Origin: Diphasiastrum complanatum
Taxonomy: Eukaryota > Streptophyta > Lycopodiopsida > Lycopodiales > Lycopodiaceae
Length of the DNA stretch: 64,000 nucleotides
Assembly: GCA_029204225.1 (NCBI GenBank)
Contig: CM055110.1
Coordinates: 37,404,960 to 37,468,959, forward strand
Direction: 5' to 3'
In this document: in pieces, positions 10,089 through 20,400 of the stretch
Layout of the letters: the number at the start of each line of letters is the position of its first letter
Numbering within the stretch: position 1 is the stretch's first letter
Position numbers and translations under genes: made by a program
Notes under the pieces: generated by a model
Told to the model about the DNA's origin: nothing
Databases searched by the model: none
Seen by the model: only the letters and a program-made list of their open reading frames with translations

Positions 10089-10100
10089 GCTCTGATACCA
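10089..10100 (-). other. Second primer-site-like sequence inside copia A
   Basis: The minus strand reads TGGTATCAGAGC next to a possible LTR end, TTTTTTCTCA. Confidence 0.65.
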
Positions 10101-10513
10101 TGAGAAAAAATCAGATCCAATGATGACATAAATGGATCTATGATCTTAGGCTAAATTGGATGCACATCACACAACATCAACAATGTAGAAAGTCTCACTT
10201 CTAGCATGCTAATTTAGGTAAAATCATGAAAAATACACATTGAACCATAAAATCCAAGTGCCTACTATGCATGTCCGTATTACAACATCTGTAAAATAGT
10301 CCTCACACATGTGAAATCATTCCATACAAGTTTGGATGCATTCTACGTACTAAAATCACCAATATCAAGAGAGAAGATATAAAAGAAGACAGAAAGCTCT
10401 CCAAAGATGAAAAGAACATTTGTTAAGTTTCTCCATACTGGTACAACTATTTATACATTGTGAAGAGCAGGTTTCTCACTCAGCCCATTGTGTCACATTG
10501 ACATATTTTAACA
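10101..10513 (-). repeat. Possible LTR of another copia element
   Basis: The plus strand begins TGAGAAAAAATC and ends ATATTTTAACA, so on the minus strand it runs TGTTAAAATATG to TTTTTCTCA and is followed by a primer site. That is LTR grammar, but no partner copy was found in the window. It sits between the primer site of A (10,530-10,542) and the minisatellite. Confidence 0.5.
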
Positions 10514-10529
10514 TTTAGCTCCTAGTTAG

Positions 10530-10542
10530 GGCTTTGATACCA
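10530..10542 (-). other. Primer binding site of copia A
   Basis: The minus strand reads TGGTATCAAAGCC directly after the LTR end. It differs from the initiator tRNA-Met complement by one base. Confidence 0.8.
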
Positions 10543-11140
10543 TGATAGATTTAGAGTGATTCTGAAACTAGGAGTAGAGTAATCTTATTAGTACTCACAA
10601 AACACCAAACACAAGAGGAAGAAGATGAATCACAAGAGCAATGAACAGAACTGATCTGTATTGAATTAATAATGAAGGAGGGCGCCCATCTACTCTTATA
10701 GAGACTTGACTAACTCAAGGCAAAAGCTATTTGCCTAAAATATCGTTTGGAAAAAGCAATTATGCTAATTACTAAATCTCAAAAATAGCAATCTATGTTA
10801 GCATAAATATAAAATAGTATTCTATACTATTCTAGCAAAATTGGTATTAACCTTAGAAGCTCGTTCCGACCAAAATGGGTCGGAACATTCCGTACGTTCC
10901 GGAATGTTCCCGGTCGGAATGATATTCATAATAATTTAATTATTTTAATTGTTTATATGAATTAAATGCTTTGTTAAAAAAATGTATTTTTTTATTTTTT
11001 TTGAGGGCACCGTTCCGGAACGTTCCGTTCCGGGCAACTAAGGTACTTAGGTACCTAGTACCTATACTAAAAATAAAAATAGGCCTTCTAGCACGCAGGC
11101 TGGCCTCTACAATCAATTCATTAACCATTATTTCCTAACA
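10543..11140 (-). repeat. 5' LTR of copia A with inserted element
   Basis: It starts TGATAGATTTAG and ends TTTCCTAACA on the plus strand. It matches the left LTR except for a 195-bp insertion at 10,847-11,041. Confidence 0.9.
10847..11041 (+). mobile_element. GTTCCG-palindrome element, short copy in LTR
   Basis: It interrupts the copia A LTR exactly; the left LTR is the empty site. GGTA flanks it on both sides (10,843-10,846 and 11,042-11,045). Its ends are TTAACCTTAGAAGC and CGGGCAACTAA. Near both ends lie palindromes of the type GTTCCGGAACG. It has no coding capacity and resembles a non-autonomous DNA transposon, family not recognised. Confidence 0.75.
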
Positions 11141-11212
11141 AAACTAGGTGAGAGAGACCGCCATTCTTTGAGGAGCTTAATGGTTTGCTGTTAAAAGAAG
11201 AAGATAGAAGAT
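11141..11212 (+). pseudogene. Scrap of copia gag
   Basis: The plus strand encodes ERPPFFEELNGLLLKEE, corresponding to the copia gag block LTFDEMNGLLLQEE. Copia A thus lies next to, or inserted into, an older copia on the opposite strand. Confidence 0.6.
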
Positions 11213-11672
11213 AATACCTTGCTCTACATGTTTATTATCGATTATGCATTCACCTCAAGGAGGAAGCAGCTTCAAACACATCTAACAGAAAGCAGACCCC
11301 ACAAAGCAAGGGGAAAATCATCCATGGATTGACGTGGATCAGAAATTATCCAGGTTGTAGACCAGTGGCTTACGAGGCTATTTCGTCAAAAGAGGTAGTC
11401 CTCTAGAAAGCAATTAAATCATTACGTTGAGAAAGCCTCATATGAAGATAGGGACGAAGAACGTCAGTTTGATGTCTGTTCTGCTGCTTTGATTACATAC
11501 AAGCCTACTGATGTTGCCAGTGATTTGTGGACACCACTGCACTGAAAGAGCTACTTTTTGAAAAAACAGCTTAGAAAGAAGTGCTGGGACAAGAAATCAA
11601 AGAGCTAGTTAAATAAATTGAAGATGACAAGCTTAGAGAATGTCATGGTGTCCTCTCACTGAAGTTGAACCA
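11213..11672. other. Unassigned stretch
   Basis: Several short open stretches occur, with no domain I recognise. It may be decayed retroelement sequence continuing from the gag scrap. Confidence 0.4.
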
Positions 11673-12448
11673 TAGTTGCCCGTTCCGTTCTGGAACGCGT
11701 TCCAGAACACATTTCGTTCTGGAACTTGACCAATTTTTTTTTTCAAAAAATACGTATTTTATTAACAAAGGAATTGGGATATTAAGGATTATTGGCTGAC
11801 TTGTTTTTGACTCTTTCGAAGTAGTTGAGGAAATCACTTTACAACCTTTCAGATTGTAGCTTGATTTTTTAACAAAAAGGAGGGGATCACATAGGAGCTA
11901 TAATTCATCTCTGGCAACCAGACTGCAACGTCGCTATCCTCTCAATCAGCTTCAACAGCATCAACTCTCACATCTACATTCTCAACCTGTTTCTTTCTAG
12001 ACAAATTTTCAGGTCGCCTCTCCTCCAATACGAGATCTTGTCAGCTTGAATGCGTTTGTCTCCACTGCCTATTCTGCTACCTCGCTTTGTACACTTCTTA
12101 AGTCCATCATCCTCTCCTGTCGCTCTTGCTTGGCATTGCGTTCAAGTTCTTGAATCACTGCTTTATCGGGTCTATTCTGATTCCCAACAAGTTAAAAAGT
12201 ACTGCATCTCAGGAGCAGCCCTCACATTTCTAAAACATTTACCTTCGTCCTCCATGCTATACGCTCTGATGTTGATAACAAATTAATGCCAAAAACTAAA
12301 GAGTCTGAAGCATCATTTCATATCTAAGAGCTAAGAGAAACCTGTTTTTTTTAATTAAAAAAAAACGTTCCGACCCAGTACATTCCGGAAGGTACTGTAC
12401 AGAATGTACAGTATGTTCCGGCCCAAAAGGTCAGAACGGGTTTCTAAG
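11673..12448 (-). mobile_element. GTTCCG-palindrome element, second copy, inverted
   Basis: The left edge reads TAGTTGCCCGTTCCGTTC, the reverse complement of the right end of the short copy. The right edge reads GGTCAGAACGGGTTTCTAAG, the reverse complement of its left end with changes. The roughly 730-bp interior does not resemble the short copy. No transposase was recognised. Confidence 0.6.
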
Positions 12449-12685
12449 CACTGAACAAGCATACAAAAAAAAACTCAAACAAACGTTTTTTCTTTATCTT
12501 AGTAGACAATAATATAAAGTTTTTGATGGTCCAGAAGTTTGACTGAGTTACCTCTTTCTCCTGGCTGAAACTATAATAGGCAAACCATAACAAACTTTGA
12601 ATTCAAAAAGCATAGAGTGAAACAAGAGAACGCATGCGCACATATGCCCACACATAAACCAACTAAAAAAATCAAGAAATAATCA

Positions 12686-13572
12686 AACCTTAGAAACCAG
12701 TTCTGACCAATATGGGTTGGCACATACTGTTACCGGAACGTTGGTCCAATATGCATTTAAAATAAATTGAAAAAATAGTAAATACTGTTTGTATAAGAAT
12801 TCATTTTAAGTCTGTAAAGCTGGAATTTATTACTTTCTAGAATTTTGACAGGTCCTTTCCAACACACAAGTTTGTGTCTTGGATACATAGTTTTGGTTCC
12901 TTCTAGTCTTTTCCCACAGATTCTCATAAATAGTACTGTTTGATCTTCAAATTCATGCCAAAACCAACTCACAGGTTGAGTCTGACCAAATGCCCAGAGA
13001 GTAGTTACAATGGCAGCTCAATGGTCAATCGGTTAAAATAGTACAATGCATATCTGGTCACAGTTATCCAAGTTACGACTTCCGTATAAGATTCGAGCTA
13101 GTAATCTGGTATACATCTTGAAGATTCTAGTGTAATTCACATTGAAGATGGAGCTGCTTTTCTTGAATGTGCAACTGCTTTGAATCAATAGATTGAGTAT
13201 ATTTCTGTTCAATTCAACTGCTAACCAATTTCGAATTGATGTGTATTTCCTTAGATGGGAAGTTCAATGAGAAGATAAGCTTTGGTATTTCCTTTTCAGA
13301 TGGACTGACTGCAGTGTAATTTTTCTTGGGCATATGAAATCTGAGCAATTATAAAGATGAATTTATGCAAGGGTTTTTTTTGTGAATTAATCTTTTTTTG
13401 GCTTGTTCTTAAAATCTCATGTTTTTATCTATATTCCTAAAAGCATCCCTTTGATAACAAAGAACCCAGGAAAAATTTCAAAATTCGTAACCTAAAAAAA
13501 CAGTATGTACAATTTTTGTCTTTCAGATGGCCAGTTTCGAAACATGTTGCATGCTGTTCCGGAACAGGCAAC
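12686..13572 (+). mobile_element. GTTCCG-palindrome element, third copy
   Basis: The left edge AACCTTAGAAACCAGTTCTG and right edge TGTTCCGGAACAGGCAAC match the ends of the short copy. The interior differs from the other two copies, and has no recognisable gene. Confidence 0.6.
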
Positions 13573-13736
13573 CGTGAATTAAACTGATCTATGATCAAGG
13601 ATCATTGACAAGACGGGCAGCGATGGAAGATGGAGAGATGCCAATAGCTTTTAAGACATTTGCCCTAACTGTACAACTATAGGGCCTAGGCGCAACTTTG
13701 GCATTGTAAACATATTTTGGTTGGGACGTACATTAA

Positions 13737-14540
13737 ATGGATGTTATGAGTGCCTTCTTGGATGATTATTTGGAAGATCTGTACATGGAGCATCTTGAAG
13801 GCTTTGAGGGATATATGTAAAGAACATTTGTCTGCAAGCTTAGGTAGACTATGGATTGAATGAGAACTGCATGTGGGGTGTAGTAGCATAGAAGAATATA
13901 TTAGGAAAATGGACTTCGAAAAATAGAAAATGTTATGCTAAGCTTTATGTAAAGAAAGAAAAGAATGAAGTTGTTAGTGTGGTATATGTGGATGATTTGG
14001 TCTTGACTAGTGCAAGTAGGAGTTTAAGAGCAAAATTAAGGAAGAGCTATTTGAAGGATTAGATATAAAAAATCTGGGCTTCTTGCATCATTGCTTTGGT
14101 ATCAACATTTAAAAGTAGAAGAAATTAGTATACAATATTTATCTAGAACTATATTTAAAAATATTGAAGAAATTTAACCTGCACAAGTCTAAGCACGAGT
14201 GTAAGCCCATAGCCATTCCCATAGACAATAGTAGGATGAAGAATCGCCTGACAGAAGATTGGTTGCATCACATATTTGTCTAGCGCAGTCAAGCTTGTAA
14301 GCCAACCATGTGTAAATTTAAGGAGGTACATTGGCAAGCAGGAAAAAGATTCTTAAAGTCTTGTAAGGCAATCAGAGCTATGACATTGAGTACTATGGTG
14401 AAAATGAGCTGAGTTTTAGTGAGACGAAGCTAACGTACTGTGACAACAACAATTAAGTTGCTGGCACCAACTCTCAATAAGTTTGAAAACTTTAGAAGTT
14501 TGTGAGGTGTCAAAGAAAACAAAGTAGCTCGTAAAAGGGG
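13737..14540 (+). pseudogene. Decayed copia reverse transcriptase/RNase H
   Basis: The frame from 13,737 gives MDVMSAFLDDYLEDLYMEHL then EGFEGYM, the copia RT segment after the first catalytic Asp, with VCKLR further on. In a second frame, VVYVDDLVLTSAS at about 13,978-14,016 is the YVDD catalytic box. Towards the end, FSETKLTYCDNNN recalls the RNase H region before the 3' end of copia pol. Several stops and frameshifts are present. It leads into a purine tract and LTR, the normal order for a copia 3' end. Confidence 0.8.
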
Positions 14541-14546
14541 GGGGGG

Positions 14547-14866
14547 TGTAGAGTTAATGTTCACATTATTACCCCTAATGTTGTCATCTAGGATTAATTA
14601 GGATTATTGGGCCATGCCTACGTGCTAATTCTAGATGCCTTTACCTATATTTAGTAAAGTCAAGTTAGAATTTAGTTAGACTCAAGTTTGAGATTCTAGT
14701 GCTTGTTGTGCCCTAGTTCATTTGCAATGGGACATAGTTGGAGTACATCTCATCATTATGCTTCATCATTGTTGTTTGTGTTCTCTTTCATTTGTATGGC
14801 TATCGTCTAAACAACAACCTGAATCTTGTCTTGGGTAACTTGTATGAGCAAGTCAATTTTCTGACA
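14547..14866 (+). repeat. Copia LTR, first copy
   Basis: A run of G residues (14,537-14,546) precedes TGTAGAGTTAATG. The copy ends TTTTCTGACA and is followed by TGGTATCAAATGG, a primer-site-like sequence. Its first about 160 bp match 16,874-17,035; the rest does not. Confidence 0.75.
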
Positions 14867-14880
14867 TGGTATCAAATGGT
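14867..14880 (+). other. Primer-site-like sequence after first LTR
   Basis: TGGTATCAAATGG follows the LTR end directly. It resembles the initiator tRNA-Met complement with changes near its 3' side. Confidence 0.65.
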
Positions 14881-16873
14881 TCAAGATTCGAGAGAACAAG
14901 GAGGTTCTTAACGATCGGGATCAATCATCATATGCACGTTGATTTGACCATCTTCGAGAAAGAGAGGAGGTGGTGTCCCTAGCCAGCTCTTAATTTCGAT
15001 TTTCATCTACAAGGGTGGTAGCTTTGTGGGAGGAGATTCGGTGCTACAAGGAGTGGAGTTGTGTTGCATGAGGAGACTACAAAGTCTGCCTCAGATCTCG
15101 GGATTATTCAGGAAGAAAGGTTTATTCTATTTGAACTTTTATCACCTGAGATTTGTTTATTGTGGTTGTCAAGTAAAGCTCTAAATACCATCCAAGTCAT
15201 AGTTGTCTGTTCAAAAGGTGGTATCAAGTGAGTTGGAGAAAAGTTGTTTCTTCAAGTGTTTGAATCTATCCAACTTCATGTTCTGTCATGTGGTAAATTT
15301 TGTTGTTCCCAACTTTGAAGGTTGTTGTTTAGCCTCATGAAAAACAATAGTGTTCATTTCAATGAATTGATAGGTTATTGATTAGCCTTAGAAAATCATT
15401 ATGAGGTCTTCGTAAGTGAAGCATGGTTCCTTCAAGGTGAGGAAGTACCTGGAAATTTTGATCTCTACTTTTGTTTATCATCATGGATGATTTTGGTGTA
15501 GGGATATGTTGAAAAAGGATTCAAAATAATTGTTTTATGATGGAGGTGTTTGAATCTCTTAATCGGCAAGAAGATGGACGTACACCAGCTGGGTAGTTTG
15601 CGTATGACATAGTGTCAGGACAAATAGATGTCATGTATAGATGCTTTCTAGGTTGGAAAGTTGTTTGAAGCAAGTGACTCTATGTGTGAGATAGAGGTAG
15701 GAGATTTTTTATGGGATAGATAATGTCAAGTACTTTGTGTGAGAAAGTATTTGAGGAGTGTTAGTTACTTTGTGTGAGGAAGTATTGCATAAGTTTTGTC
15801 TTTCTATTGGGGTGCTCTATTACTTGCATATTTGGTTGAGATATCATGTTGAGATGCTTTCTAGGTTGGAAAGTTGTTTGAAGCAAGTGACTCTATTTGT
15901 GAGATAGAGGCAGGAGATTTTATGGAATAGATAATGTCAAGTACTTTGCGTGAGAAAGTATTTGAGGAATGTTAGTTACTTTGTGTGAGGAAGTATTGCA
16001 TAAGTTTTGTCTTTCTGTTGGGGTGCTCTTTTACTTGCATATTTGGTTTGGTTCATACATGACATTCTATCTGTATCATTGTTGGAGAGTGGATGTTATA
16101 TCAGTCCTCACAAGAATGCAAACGTGAAGTGTTATCAATGGTTTCAAGATGAACATCCTGGGGGAGTAGTTCATCTAAGTCCATCACAGGTGGTACGTTG
16201 TGATAGTACCAGGAGATTAAAAATGGATTCAATTAAAGGAATCAACACAAGTGGAGCCAACTACTTATGAAGTACACGTTTCTAGCATGGGTGTTGATGC
16301 AGGAGATTTGGTGTTGACATTTGTAAATCTATTTCCCACTTATGATTGTTATGATGGTGCTATGGTAATCAAAGAGGATTAGATTTTCTTTATGGGTGTT
16401 GGTGAGATCCTTAATATTTGTGGTAGCTTGGAAGAGACCAAGGGATTTAATCTTCAAGCAAAGTTCTCAAAGTTATGGCACAGGTTAATCACGTCCACAT
16501 AATTTGATTCATGGGGAGTCAAGTTGTTTGAGCCTAAGGAAGTCCAGGTATTGGATGGTGATGTGTTGCACTCATGGTGGTCACACATATGCACTAAAGG
16601 GATGAAGACAAAAGCAAGACATTGGGAAGTCATATGAAGCAGGTTCATATGAAAAGGATCAACATAAAAAGTTCTACATCATCACAGGAAGGAATTCTAC
16701 ATTGACATATGAGGAAGTTCTACATCGAGTAATGAAGACATTGAGATTAGAGTTGATCATGGATTCTACATCAGAATTGAGGATCTTCATTACATGGGCA
16801 TCATGGAGGATATACATGGATACCTGTGCTATGCATTGTTCTTGTTATTAACAATGTAAACATTAAGGGGGAG
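14881..16873 (+). mobile_element. Internal region between two copia LTRs, no gag or pol recognised
   Basis: The stretch lies between a primer site and a purine tract (AACATTAAGGGGGAG, 16,859-16,873), so it has the layout of an LTR element interior. I see no coding domain. It contains a 212-bp tandem duplication (15,641-16,052). It could be a non-autonomous element or a decayed body. Confidence 0.55.
15641..16052. repeat. 212-bp tandem duplication
   Basis: The block starting ATGCTTTCTAGGTTGGAAAG occurs at 15,641 and again at 15,853, with few differences over about 200 bp. Confidence 0.85.
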
Positions 16874-17208
16874 TGTTAGTTCAATGTACACATTGTTACC
16901 CCTAATGTTGTCATCTAGAATTAATTAGGATTATTGGGCCATGCCTGCTTGCTAATCTAGGGGCCTCAACTTATATTTAGTAAAGTCAAGTTAGAATTTA
17001 GTTAGACTCAAGTTCGAGATTCTAGTGCTTGACTTGGGGCACAAGTTTTGCTATAAATAGATGTTGGGTGCTTTTACCTTCTATACCTCTTTGTATATTG
17101 CTATCGTGCATAGGAGATTGCCTGTGGAGCTGCATAAGAAAATTTCTCAGCATATCAATAAAAAACCTGTCCTTCTCCACTGCTGGACCCTAATCAGCTA
17201 TCTGTAAC
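16874..17208 (+). repeat. Copia LTR, second copy
   Basis: It starts TGTTAGTTCAATG after a purine tract. A TATA box (CTATAAATAG) sits at 17,051-17,060, consistent with an LTR promoter. The end at about 17,208 (TCTGTAACA) is a guess, because the 3' halves of the two LTRs differ. Confidence 0.65.
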
Positions 17209-17489
17209 AGCTGCAGCAACATCATCTCCCCAATCATCACCCTTTCTACATGACTATCATGTGTAAGCTCTGCGTACTGTTCCATCTGGTTGATTTCCAG
17301 CATCACTCACCGCTACCTTCCTGCTCACTTGTTCAAATAAGGATTGTTTCAGCTTACACTCAAAATTGCACCAGATTCTACATTTAGATCTTTTGAGAGA
17401 TCTTATCCATTATATAGAATTATGCTGAATTGGGTCCTTTTGCTAGAGTTCATTTGCTATTGACTGACTTAACAGCTTATCTTTTACAG

Positions 17490-20400
17490 GTGGGCGATAA
17501 CTCAATTGATATTCCTGAGGCAAATGTCATAATTCAGATCTCTTCACATGCTGGGTCACGAAGGCAAGAGGCGCAGCGTCTAGGTCGAATCCTGCGCGCA
17601 AAGGTATTTTAAGTTTGTTAATCTATGAAACACTTAATGTGTGAAACATGTGTATATGTCTGACTTGGTTTTCCATATTTGAACCTGTATGTGAATCAAT
17701 AGGGACGTCCACAAGACAGAATAAAGGGTGGAGCAGAGGAATTCAATGCGTTCTTTTATTCTTTGGTGTCTACTGATACTCAAGTAGCTACCTTTCCTTC
17801 TATCTTTGATAGTACATTCTCTAGAAAGATGGAGTTTGTGTGATAGTTGTTTTTGTGATAACATCCCTTTAGTTCTTTGAACATATGAGGAAAAGGCAGG
17901 ACCATTTTTGAGGGCCATGTCTATGATCGCATTCCTTTTGCCTCTGCTAATCTGCTCGTTGTGATTGATTTGGGCACAGGAAATGTATTATTCAACAAAA
18001 AGGCAGCAGTTTTTGATTGATCAAGGATATAGCTTCAAGGTGAGTTTGATGTGGCTCAAGTGGAGGGAATACTAGGAATTGTCAGTCCTTTTCTAGTCTG
18101 CTTTTTCACTTTTGACAATTTTTTGGGTATATTTTATGCAAGGTTGTGCATGTACTTAATACTGCTGATTATACCTTGTAAATTGTACAAAGAAACAAAA
18201 GTAAAAATTTATGGCCATAGGGGGGAGGGGGGGGGGGCTTCCCCCTATGGCCCTAAAGACTAGGGGGAAGCGCCCCCCCCCCCCCCCCCCCCCCCCCCGA
18301 GGCTCACAGAATGCTACAAACAGAGGTGGACATGCTGAAGCAAGACCTTAGAGCTAAATCTATTCTTGCTACATCGGAGTCATCAAACAGATTCAAAGAA
18401 TTGGAAGCCAGAATTGGGAAGCAGAAGGTGGGAACCATGTCTTGGGCAGCCGTGCTCAAGAAAGGAAGTAAGTCCATGGCTCCTACCTTGGTTATTTCAG
18501 CCACTTTTTTGGAGGAGACACTTTGTGAAAGTAAAGCTCTCAACATTAGGGTGGCATTGTGGATACCCAGAACTCTATTGAGGAAGCAAAACGTTTTCTT
18601 GAAACTACCTTAGCCCACAATAGCGAAGGCCTAGACACAATATGGTGCACAAAGCCGGATAATGCCACTTTGATCATTCATTTTATTTCATCTATCAATC
18701 GTAGGGATGCTTTACAGAAAAGAGCCAAGTTGAAAGATATGCAAATCTCAATGAATGACAATCTTACATATATCCAAGCGGAAGAACGACGTCAAGCTGT
18801 GCAAGAAGATAATACGTTAGGCCGACGTCCAAGGTGGAGAGGTTTGTTATCTTGATAGTGCACCGGGCAGCTCTCACCAATAGGGAGTTGGGGCCCCTGG
18901 GCATGAGAGTATCCCAGGGCCCTGTTCACATGATTTGCGAATTGGAGTTTAGATTTGTAATAGTATTCTTCGTCTACCGGTGGAGATCTTATAAATTTCA
19001 TTATGGAGAGGGATATATTATTTTTTTATGGAGACACATGAGAGCCAAGTAAGAGGACTACCTACTTTTTCAGGCTATAGATGGGATTCAGTATATAGGA
19101 CAAAGGCGAGATCCGTGAGTGGCAGAGGTTCAGGTGGGGTTGCATGCTTTTATAAGGAGTCATTGCATCATATCATGGAGTTCATCTGGCATGATGAGTC
19201 TGCACGGTTTATTTGGGTTCACCTCGCAGGGCGTGATATGGGATTGGACAAAGATCTCTTTATTGCAGCTTGCTACTTTCCACCAAACTCTTCTTCGTTC
19301 GTGGAGGGCATTGGTTCTTCTTATGGTGATCTTTTGGTAGACATTGTCAGATTGTCAGATTGAGAGTATGTTCTTCTTATTGGCAATATTAATGCCGGGA
19401 CCGCCACGAGAGAGGTTGATTTTCATGATCCTGTTGACTAGTTACACATATGGGCCATTGACTGTGATGATATTGGAGTTACCAAGGCCTGAGCCGACAT
19501 ACTGGGACCTATCATTAGGTATGGTGAGTATTTGTTGCAGTTAGGCAAAGCCCATGAGTTAGCCATTTATGGTCTAGCTTGTTGGCTTGAGTCGAGCAGT
19601 TACATATGTCATCCTCTTAGTGGTGGGCACAATGTAGTTGACTATGTCATGGGGTCACCATCCTTCATTCCACTGATCTCACATTTCTAGATCCTCCTCA
19701 CTACTCTTGCTGATCACTATCTTTTGTCATTTCACCTGGGTTCTATCCCAACCTCACAATTTCCATCTCATTTCGTCTATGATTGTGCATCCAGATATAC
19801 CTTCGCCCACCTGTACATTTCGACCTTTAAAGAGGCCCTTACTTCGCTACACCATTAGTTCCCACATTACAGCTCGTTGGAGTCACATGCCAACTTCCTC
19901 ACCACATTGCTGCTGCAGTAAGTACGCTTTCCATTGAAACCCTATAGACTCATATCCAAATCACCTTATTCTATTCGGCCTCCCTAGTTTGATGGAAAAT
20001 GTCGTTTCTCACATGTTTGTGTTGTCCAAGCACACCTTCATGAGCCGCTTATTCTCCACATTGCTCTGTAGATCTCTCCTTCATGCACTCCACCGTAAAA
20101 AGCATGCCTACGAAGAACGTGAAGGGAAGCGTCTTGTCGATTCTGTACTCAGTTCCTCCACAGGTGCCTTATAGTGTGCATTCATCCCTCGTGCTCCACC
20201 TCTCCTTTTTGATCTAAAGGTCTGGACCACATACGCCACCTCACTATACGCCATACACACTAAATCACCCATCTCCATCTCCCCTCGTCCAAGTGAGTTA
20301 ACATTCTTCACCTCTGACATGGTTCTAGAGGCCATCAAGAGAATGAAGACTCATCTATGCATGCAATGTGCAATGTGCATTATGCAACATGGGCCGTGGC

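Larger units (their letters stand above)
1..11140 (-). mobile_element. Ty1/copia element A, internally rearranged, host of nested insertions
   Basis: The element reads on the minus strand. Its 5' LTR lies at the right (10,543-11,140) and its 3' LTR at the left (ends at 380, start cut off by the window edge). A primer site matching initiator tRNA-Met follows the 5' LTR, and a purine tract (AAGGGGGAG on the minus strand) precedes the 3' LTR. Both are standard copia signals. Only two coding scraps remain: a gag piece (with a second partial copy) and the first part of reverse transcriptase. Protease, integrase and RNase H are missing, so it cannot be autonomous. Much of its interior is minisatellite-like DNA and a nested chromovirus. 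The intact LTR ends and the recognisable gag support the copia call. Confidence 0.85.
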
